This document shows positions 57,001 to 64,000 of a DNA stretch of 64,000 nucleotides, piece by piece; positions within the stretch are counted from its first letter, which is position 1; the number at the start of each line of letters is the position of its first letter. The notes beneath the pieces were generated by a model, which saw nothing but the letters and a program-made list of their open reading frames with translations, had not been told where the DNA came from and ran no database searches. The translations under genes were made by a program, and so were the position numbers. Location: contig OX030958.1 of the NCBI GenBank assembly GCA_943735955.1, forward strand, positions 62,001-126,000. Reading direction: 5' to 3'. This stretch comes from Piscicola geometra. Lineage: Eukaryota; Annelida; Clitellata; Hirudinida; Piscicolidae.

Positions 57001-60000
57001 AAAGTGGTGCAAAGTGGTGCCAGGTGGTGCAAAGTGGTGCAAGGTGGTGCCAGGTGGTGCAAAGTGGTGCCAGGTGGTGCCAGGTGGTGCAAAGTGGTGC
57101 AAAGTGGTGCCAGGTGGTGCCAGGTGGTGCAAGGTGGTGCCAGGTGGTGCCAGGTGGTGCCAGGTGGTGCCAGGTGGTGCAAAGTAGTGCAAGGTGGTGC
57201 CAGGTGGTGCAAAGTGGTGCAAAGTGGTGCCAGGTGGTGCAAAGTGGTGCAAGGTGGTGCCAGGTGGTGCAAAGTGGTGCCAGGTGGTGCCAGGTGGTGC
57301 AAGGTGGTGCCAGGTGGTGCCAGGTGGTGCCAGGTGGTGCCAGGTGGTGCAAAGTAGTGCAAGGTGGTGCCAGGTGGTGCAAAGTGGTTCAAAGTGGTGC
57401 CAGGTGGTGCAAAGTGGTGCAAGGTAGTGCCAGGTGGTGCAAAGTGGTGCAAGGTGGTGCCAGGTGGTGCAAGGTGGTGCCAGGTGGTGCAAGGTGGTGC
57501 CAGGTGGTGCAAAGTAGTGCAAAGTGGTGCCAGTTGGTGCAAAGTGGTGCAAGGTGGTGCCAGGTGGTGCAAAGTGGTGCCAGGTGGTGCCAGGTGGTGC
57601 AAAGTGGTGCAAAGTGGTGCCAGGTGTTGCAAGGTGGTGCCAGGTAGTGCCAGATGGTGCCAGGTGGTGCAAGGTGGTGCCAGGTGGTGCAAAGTGGTGC
57701 CAGGTGGTGCCAGGTGGTGACAGGTGGTGCAAGGTGGTGCCAGGTGGTGCAAAGTGGTGAAAAGTGGTGCCAGGTGGTGCAAAGTGGTGCAAGGTGGTGC
57801 CAGGTGGTGCAAAGTGGTGCAAAGTGGTGCCAGGTGGTGCAAAGTGGTGCAAGGTGGTGCCAGGTGGTGCAAAGTGGTGCCAGGTGGTGCCAGGTGGTGC
57901 AAAGTGGTGCAAAGTGGTGCCAGGTGGTGCCAGGTGGTGCAAGGTGGTGCCAGGTGGTGCCAGGTGGTGCCAGGTGGTGCCAGGTGGTGCAAAGTAGTGC
58001 AAGGTGGTGCCAGGTGGTGCAAAGTGGTGCAAAGTGGTGCCAGGTGGTGCAAAGTGGTGCAAGGTGGTGCCAGGTGGTGCAAAGTGGTGCCAGGTGGTGC
58101 CAGGTGGTGCAAGGTGGTGCCAGGTGGTGCCAGGTGGTGCCAGGTGGTGCCAGGTGGTGCAAAGTAGTGCAAGGTGGTGCCAGGTGGTGCAAAGTGGTTC
58201 AAAGTGGTGCCAGGTGGTGCAAAGTGGTGCAAGGTAGTGCCAGGTGGTGCAAAGTGGTGCAAGGTGGTGCCAGGTGGTGCAAGGTGGTGCCAGGTGGTGC
58301 AAGGTGGTGCCAGGTGGTGCAAAGTAGTGCAAAGTGGTGCCAGTTGGTGCAAAGTGGTGCAAGGTGGTGCCAGGTGGTGCAAAGTGGTGCCAGGTGGTGC
58401 CAGGTGGTGCAAAGTGGTGCAAAGTGGTGCCAGGTGTTGCAAGGTGGTGCCAGGTAGTGCCAGATGGTGCCAGGTGGTGCAAGGTGGTGCCAGGTGGTGC
58501 AAAGTGGTGCCAGGTGGTGCCAGGTGGTGACAGGTGGTGCAAGGTGGTGCCAGGTGGTGCAAAGTGGTGAAAAGTGGTGCCAGGTGGTGCAAAGTGGTGC
58601 AAGGTGGTGCCAGGTGGTGCAAAGTGGTGCCAGGTGGTGCCAGGTGGTGCCAGGTGGTGCAAGGTGGTGCCAGGTGGTGCAAAGTGGTGCAAAGTGGAGC
58701 CAGGTGGTGCAAAGTGGTGCAAAGTGGAGCCAGGTGGTGCAAAGTGGTGCAAAGTGGTGCCAGGTGGTGCAAAGTGGTGCAAGGTGGTGCCAGGTGGTGC
58801 AAAGTGGTGCCAGGTGGTGCCAGGTGGTGCAAAGTGGTGCAAAGTGGTGCCAGGTGGTGCCAGGTGGTGCAAGGTGGTGCCAGGTGGTGCCAGGTGGTGC
58901 CAGGTGGTGCCAGGTGGTGCAAAGTAGTGCAAGGTGGTGCCAGGTGGTGCAAAGTGGTGCAAAGTGGTGCCAGGTGGTGCAAAGTGGTGCAAGGTAGTGC
59001 CAGGTGGTGCAAAGTGGTGCAAGGTGGTGCCAGGTGGTGCCAGGTGGTGCCAGGTGGTGCAAGGTGGTGCCAGGTGGTGCAAAGTGGTGCCAGGTGGTGC
59101 AAAGTGGTGCAAGGTGGTGCCAGGTGGTGCAAAGTGGTGCCAGGTGGTGCCAGGTGGTGCAAAGTGGTGCAAAGTGGTGCCAGGTGTTGCAAGGTGGTGC
59201 CAGGTAGTGCCAGATGGTGCCAGGTGGTGCAAGGTGGTGCCAGGTGGTGCAAAGTGGTGCAAACTGGTGCCAGGTGGTGCAAAATGGTGCAAAGTGGTGC
59301 CAGGTGGTGCAAAGTGGTGAAAGGTGGTGCCAGGTGGTGCAAAGTGGTGCAAGGTGGTGCCAGGTGGTGCAAAGTGGTGCAAGGTGGTGCCAGGTGGTGC
59401 AAAGTGGTGCAAGGTGGTGCCAGGTGGTGCCAGGTGGTGCCAGGTGGTGCAAAGTGGTGCCAGGTGGTGCAAAGTAGTGCAAAGTGGTGCCAGGTGGTGC
59501 AAGGTGGTGCCAGGTGGTGCCAGGTGGTGCAAAGTGGTGCAAAGTGGTGCCAGGTGGTGCAAGGTGGTGCCAGGTAGTGCCAGATGGTGCCAGATGGTGC
59601 AAGATGGTGCCAGGTGGTGCAAAGTGGTGCAAAGTGGTGCCAGGTGGTGCAAAGTAGTGCCAAGTGGTGCCAGGTGGTGCAAAGTGGTGCAAAGTGGTGC
59701 CAGGTGGTGCAAGGTGGTGCCAGGTGGTGACAGGTGGTGCAAGGTGGTGCCAGGTGGTGCAAAGTGGTGAAAAGTGGTGCCAGGTGGTGCAAAGTGGTGC
59801 AAGGTGGTGCCAGGTGGTGCAAAGTGGTGCCAGGTGGTGCCAGGTGGTGCCAGGTGGTGCAAGGTGGTGCCAGGTGGTGCAAAGTGGTGCAAAGTGGAGC
59901 CAGGTGGTGCAAAGTGGTGCAAAGTGGAGCCAGGTGGTGCAAAGTGGTGCAAAGTGGTGCCAGGTGGTGCAAAGTGGTGCAAGGTGGTGCCAGGTGGTGC

Positions 60001-60930
60001 AAAGTGGTGCAAAGTGGTGCCAGGTGGTGCCAGGTGGTGCAAAGTGGTGCAAAGTGGTGCCAGGTGGTGCCAGGTGGTGCAAGGTGGTGCCAGGTGGTGC
60101 CAGGTGGTGCCAGGTGGTGCCAGGTGGTGCAAAGTAGTGCAAGGTGGTGCCAGGTGGTGCAAAGTGGTTCAAAGTGGTGCCAGGTGGTGCAAAGTGGTGC
60201 AAGGTAGTGCCAGGTGGTGCAAAGTGGTGCAAGGTGGTGCCAGGTGGTGCAAGGTGGTGCCAGGTGGTGCAAGGTGGTGCCAGGTGGTGCAAAGTAGTGC
60301 AAAGTGGTGCCAGTTGGTGCAAAGTGGTGCAAGGTGGTGCCAGGTGGTGCAAAGTGGTGCCAGGTGGTGCCAGGTGGTGCAAAGTGGTGCAAAGTGGTGC
60401 CAGGTGTTGCAAGGTGGTGCCAGGTAGTGCCAGATGGTGCCAGGTAGTGCAAGGTGGTGCCAGGTGGTGCAAAGTGGTGCAAAGTGGTGCCAGGTGGTGC
60501 AAGGTGGTGCCAGGTGGTGCCAGGTGGTGACAGGTGGTGCAAGGTGGTGCCAGGTGGTGCAAAGTGGTGAAAAGTGGTGCCAGGTGGTGCAAAGTGGTGC
60601 AAGGTGGTGCCAGGTGGTGCAAAGTGGTGCCAGGTGGTGCCAGGTGGTGCCAGGTGGTGCAAGGTGGTGCCAGGTGGTGCAAAGTGGTGCAAAGTGGAGC
60701 CAGGTGGTGCAAAGTGGTGCAAAGTGGAGCCAGGTGGTGCAAAGTGGTGCAAAGTGGTGCCAGGTGGTGCAAAGTGGTGCAAGGTGGTGCCAGGTGGTGC
60801 AAAGTGGTGCCAGGTGGTGCCAGGTAGTGCAAAGTGGTGCAAAGTGGTGCCAGGTGGTGCCAGGTGGTGCAAGGTGGTGCCAGGTGGTGCCAGGTGGTGC
60901 CAGGTGGTGCAAAGTAGTGCAAGGTGGTGC
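54082..60930 (+). repeat. AGTTGGTGCA-marked family with 0.81/0.96/1.24-kb units and a 2.2-kb super-unit
   Basis: AGTTGGTGCA occurs at 54372, 55332, 56572, 57532, 58342 and 60312, spaced 960, 1240, 960, 810 and 1970 bp. AAGTGGTTCA-AAGTGGTGCC precedes each by about 150 bp. The alternation 960/1240/960 makes a 2,200-bp super-unit, confirmed by the private monomer AGGTAGTGTT at 54262 and 56462 only. From about 58.5 to 59.3 kb the sequence is repeated at 60.5-61.3 kb with offset 1,990-2,000 bp (AACTGGTGCC at 59262 and 61252). The family resembles 25.6-28.5 kb. Confidence 0.87.
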
Positions 60931-61349
60931 CAGGTGGTGCAAAGTGGTGCAAAGTGGTGCCAGGTGGTGCAAAGTGGTGCAAGGTAGTGCCAGGTGGTGC
61001 AAAGTGGTGCAAGGTGGTGCCAGGTGGTGCCAGGTGGTGCCAGGTGGTGCAAGGTGGTGCCAGGTGGTGCAAAGTGGTGCCAGGTGGTGCAAAGTGGTGC
61101 AAGGTGGTGCCAGGTGGTGCAAAGTGGTGCCAGGTGGTGCCAGGTGGTGCAAAGTGGTGCAAAGTGGTGCCAGGTGTTGCAAGGTGGTGCCAGGTAGTGC
61201 CAGATGGTGCCAGGTGGTGCAAGGTGGTGCCAGGTGGTGCAAAGTGGTGCAAACTGGTGCCAGGTGGTGCAAAATGGTGCAAAGTGGTGCCAGGTGGTGC
61301 AAAGTGGTGCAAGGTGGTGCCAGGTGGTGCAAAGTGGTGCAAGGTGGTG

Positions 61350-62460
61350 CCAGGTGGTGCCAGGTGGTGCCAGGTGGTGCCAGGTGGTGCCAGGTGGTGC
61401 AAAGTAGTGCAAAGTGGTGCCAGGTGGTGCAAGGTGGTGCCAGGTGGTGCCAGGTGGTGCAAAGTGGTGCAAAGTGGTGCCAGGTGGTGCAAAGTAGTGC
61501 AAGGTGGTGCCAGGTGGTGCAAAGTGGTGCCAGGTGGTGCAAGGTGGTGCCAGGTGGTGCAAAATGGTGCAAAGTGGTGCCAGGTAGTGCCAGGTGGTGC
61601 AAGGTGGTGCCAGGTGGTGCAAAGTGGTGCAAAGTGGTGCCAGGTGGTGCAAAGTGGTGCAAGGTGGTGCCAGGTGGTGCAAAATGGTGCCAGGTGGTGC
61701 CAGGTGGTGCAAAGTAGTGCAAGGTGGTGCCAGGTGGTGCAAAGTAGTGCCAAGTGGTGCCAGGTGGTGCAAAGTGGTGCAAAGTGGTGCCAGGTGGTGC
61801 AAGGTGGTGCCAGGTGGTGCCAGGTGGTGACAGGTGGTGCAAGGTGATGCCAGGTGGTGCAAAGTGGTGAAAAGTGGTGCCAGGTGGTGCAAAGTGGTGC
61901 AAGGTGGTGCCAGGTGGTGCCAGGTGGTGCCAGGTGGTGCCAGGTGGTGCCAGGTGGTGCAAAGTAGTGCAAAGTGGTGCCAGGTGGTGCAAGGTGGTGC
62001 CAGGTGGTGCCAGGTGGTGCAAAGTGGTGCAAAGTGGTGCCAGGTGGTGCAAAGTAGTGCAAGGTGGTGCCAGGTGGTGCAAAGTGGTGCCAGGTGGTGC
62101 AAGGTGGTGCCAGGTGGTGCAAAATGGTGCAAAGTGGTGCCAGGTAGTGCCAGGTGGTGCAAGGTGGTGCCAGGTGGTGCAAAGTGGTGCAAAGTGGTGC
62201 CAGGTGGTGCAAAGTGGTGCAAGGTGGTGCCAGGTGGTGCAAAGTGGTGCCAGGTGGTGCCAGGTGGTGCAAAGTAGTGCAAGGTGGTGCCAGGTGGTGC
62301 AAAGTAGTGCCAAGTGGTGCCAGGTGGTGCAAAGTGGTGCAAAGTGGTGCCAGGTGGTGCAAGGTGGTGCCAGGTGGTGCCAGGTGGTGACAGGTGGTGC
62401 AAGGTGGTGCCAGGTGGTGCAAAGTGGTGAAAAGTGGTGCCAGGTGGTGCAAAGTGGTGC
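61350..62460 (+). repeat. 560-bp tandem duplication
   Basis: About 61350-61900 recurs at 61910-62460. Marks: AAGTAGTGCA at 61492 and 62052, AGGTGGTGAC at 61822 and 62382, and AAGTGGTGAA 40 bp after each. A private change is AGGTGATGCC near 61852. The duplication lies inside the distal copy of the 28.7-31.0 kb segment and accounts for most of its extra length. Confidence 0.87.
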
Positions 62461-63771
62461 AAGGTGGTGCCAGGTGGTGCAAAGTGGTGCCAGGTGGTGC
62501 CAGGTGGTCCCAGGTGGTGCAAGGTGGTGCCAGGTGGTGCAAAGTAGTGCAAAGTGGAGCCAGGTGGTGCAAAGTGGTGCAAAGTGGAGCCAGGTGGTGC
62601 AAAGTGGTGCAAAGTGGTGCCAGGTGGTGCAAAGTGGTGCAAGGTGGTGCCAGGTGGTGCAAAGTGGTGCAAAGTGGTGCCAGGTGGTGCCAGGTAGTGC
62701 AAAGTAGTGCAAGGTGGTGCCAGGTGGTGCAAAGTGGTGCAAAGTGGTGCCAGGTGGTGCAAAGTGGTGCAAGGTGGTGCCAGGTGGTGCAAAGTGGTGC
62801 AAGGTGGTGCCAGGTGGTGCCAGGTGGTGCCAGGTGGTGCAAGGTGGTGCCAGGTGGTGCAAAGTGGTGCAAAGTGGTGCCAGGTGGTGCAAAATGGTGC
62901 AAGGTGGTGCCAGGTGGTGCAAAGTGGTGCCAGGTGGTGCCAGGTGGTGCAAAGTAGTGCAAAGTGGTGCCAGGTGGTGCATGGTGGTGCCAGGTAGTAC
63001 CAGATGGTGCCAGGTGGTGCAAGGTGGTGCCAGGTGGTGCAAAGTGGTGCAAAGTGGTGCCAGGTGGTGCAAAGTGGTGCAAAGTGGTGCCAGGTGGTGC
63101 AAAGTGGTGCAAGGTGGTGCCAGGTGATGCAAAGTGGTGCAAGGTGGTGCCAGGTGGTGCCAGGTGGTGCAAGGTGGTGCCAGGTGGTGCAAAGTGGTGC
63201 AAAGTGGTGCCAGGTGGTGCAAAATGGTGCAAGGTGGTGCCAGGTGGTGCAAAGTGGTGCAAAGTGGTGCCAGGTGGTGCAAAGTGGTGCAAAGTGGTGC
63301 CAGGTGGTGCAAAGTGGTGCAAGGTGGTGCCAGGTGATGCAAAGTGGTGCAAGGTGGTGCCAGGTGGTGCCAGGTGGTGCCAGGTGGTGCAAGGTGGTGC
63401 CAGGTGGTGCAAAGTAGTGCAAAGTGGTGCCAGGTGGTGCAAGGTGGTGCCAGGTGGTGCCAGGTGGTGCAAAGTGGTGCAAAGTGGTGCCAGGTGGTGC
63501 AAGGTGGTGCCAGGTAGTGCCAGATGGTGCCAGGTGGTGCAAAGTGGTGCAAAGTGGTGCCAAGTGGTGCAAAGTGGTGCAAAGTGGCGCCAGGTGGTGC
63601 AAAGTGGTGCAAGGTGGTGCCAGGTGGTGCAAAGTGGTGCAAGGTGGTGCCAGGTGGTGCCAGGTGGTGCCAGGTGGTGCAAGGTGGTGCCAGGTGGTGC
63701 AAAGTAGTGCAAAGTGGTGCCAGGTGGTGCAAGGTGGTGCCAGGTGGTGCCAGGTGGTGCAAAGTGGTGCA

Positions 63772-63780
63772 AAGCGTGCC
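63772..63780 (+). other. 9-base monomer
   Basis: AAGCGTGCC carries both a lost base and a new CpG. It is private relative to the 28.7-31.0 kb copy. Confidence 0.95.
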
Positions 63781-64000
63781 AGGTGGTGCAAGGTGGTGCC
63801 AGGTAGTGCCAGATGGTGCCAGGTGGTGCAAGATGGTGCCAGGTGGTGCAAAGTGGTGCAAAGTGGTGCCAGGTGGTGCAAAGTGGTGCAAATTGGTGCC
63901 AGGTGGTGCAAAGTGGTGCAAGGTGGTGCCAGGTGGTGCAAAGTGGTGCAAAGTGGTGCCAGGTGGTGCCAGGTGGTGCAAGGTGGTGCCAGGTGGTGCA

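Larger units (their letters stand above)
1..64000 (+). repeat. 10-bp tandem satellite array (core GTGGTGC plus 3-base linker), whole window
   Basis: Every base belongs to a head-to-tail 10-bp repeat with four common forms: AAGTGGTGCC, AGGTGGTGCA, AAGTGGTGCA and AGGTGGTGCC. They carry 5 to 7 G+C each, so the array is about 60% G+C with a strong G-over-C excess on the plus strand. The core GTGGTGC is nearly constant; variation sits in the linker and in recurrent point variants such as GTAGTGC, GTGGAGC, GTGTTGC, AGATGG and GTGGTGA. I followed the phase across all 64 kb: 6,400 monomers, 15 of irregular length, net change zero. There is no inversion, no inserted element and no unique flank at either edge. 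A short-monomer satellite of this size is known from eukaryotic heterochromatin; species and chromosome cannot be told from the sequence. No coding function is inferred. Confidence 0.98.
61200..64000 (+). repeat. Distal copy of the long-range (about 33-kb) duplicated segment
   Basis: The rare-monomer train of 28.7-31.0 kb reappears in order: AACTGGTGCC 61252, AGGTGGTCCC 62502, AGGTAGTACC 62992, AGGTGATGCA 63122 and 63332, AAGTGGCGCC 63582, AATTGGTGCC 63891. Offsets are 32,513, then 33,053 after the 560-bp duplication, then 32,963, 32,963, 32,973, 32,973 and 33,012 bp. The copy runs off the right edge, so its full length is unknown. Confidence 0.9.

Noticed and set aside
1..64000. CRISPR array
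   Set aside because: Repeats are directly contiguous with a 3-base linker and no unique spacers; the array is far too long, and there are no cas-like genes.
1..64000. Telomeric or alpha-satellite/CENP-B-box centromeric DNA
   Set aside because: No TTAGGG-type repeat, no 171-bp period and no CENP-B box. The G-rich strand bias alone does not make it telomeric.
1..64000. tRNA, rRNA, snRNA or other structured RNA genes
   Set aside because: The sequence never leaves the 10-bp period, so no conserved RNA boxes or clover-leaf arms can be placed.

Overview
The whole window is one uninterrupted tandem satellite array. It contains no gene, RNA gene, transposon, promoter or unique sequence that I can support. 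The unit is a 10-bp monomer: a 7-bp core GTGGTGC joined by a 3-base linker, nearly always CAG, AAA or AAG (rarely CAA). The array runs off both ends of the window and lies on one strand throughout. The monomer phase can be followed end to end: there are exactly 6,400 monomers, of which only 15 are not 10 bp long, and their length changes cancel. An array of this kind points to constitutive heterochromatin of a eukaryote (pericentromeric, subtelomeric or sex-chromosome) in a long-read assembly. Nothing here identifies the species.

Above the monomer there are several nested levels of order. Monomers group into 10-, 20- and 30-bp words that each start with a CAG linker. Words form local duplications and triplications of 150-560 bp. 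These sit inside higher-order repeats (HORs) of about 0.8-3 kb. Rare point variants act as barcodes and show long-range copies about 27 and 33 kb apart.

Layout. 0.3-3.0 kb: two copies of a 1.61-kb HOR, one containing a 220-bp duplication. 3.2-4.5 kb: a 490-bp block repeated 830 bp apart. 4.4-9.8 kb: a 1.15-1.17-kb HOR twice, then a 2-kb copy of that region. 9.3-13.8 kb: a 1.36-kb family (1360, 1370 and 920 bp). 13.7-25.2 kb: a 1.76-kb family with several internally deleted units. 25.6-28.5 kb: a near-perfect 1.43-kb tandem pair. 28.7-31.0 kb: a segment that recurs at 61.2-64.0 kb. 31.5-35.9 kb: a zone holding 12 of the 15 irregular-length monomers. 36.8-39.4 kb: a 1.28-kb pair. 39.5-48.6 kb: 1.69-, 2.94- and 2.65-kb copies with nested 150-bp triplications. 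48.6-54.1 kb: a 2.95-kb pair. 54.1-61 kb: a 0.81/0.96/1.24-kb family with a 2.2-kb super-unit, related to 25.6-28.5 kb. 61.4-62.5 kb: a 560-bp pair, then the distal copy of 28.7-31.0 kb.

Very long open reading frames cross the array, up to 5,804 codons on the minus strand. They follow directly from a stop-free 10-bp repeat and are not genes. The observations worth following up are the linker grammar, the 33-kb long-range copy, the cluster of private 1-bp indels, and length variation concentrated in runs of CAG linkers.
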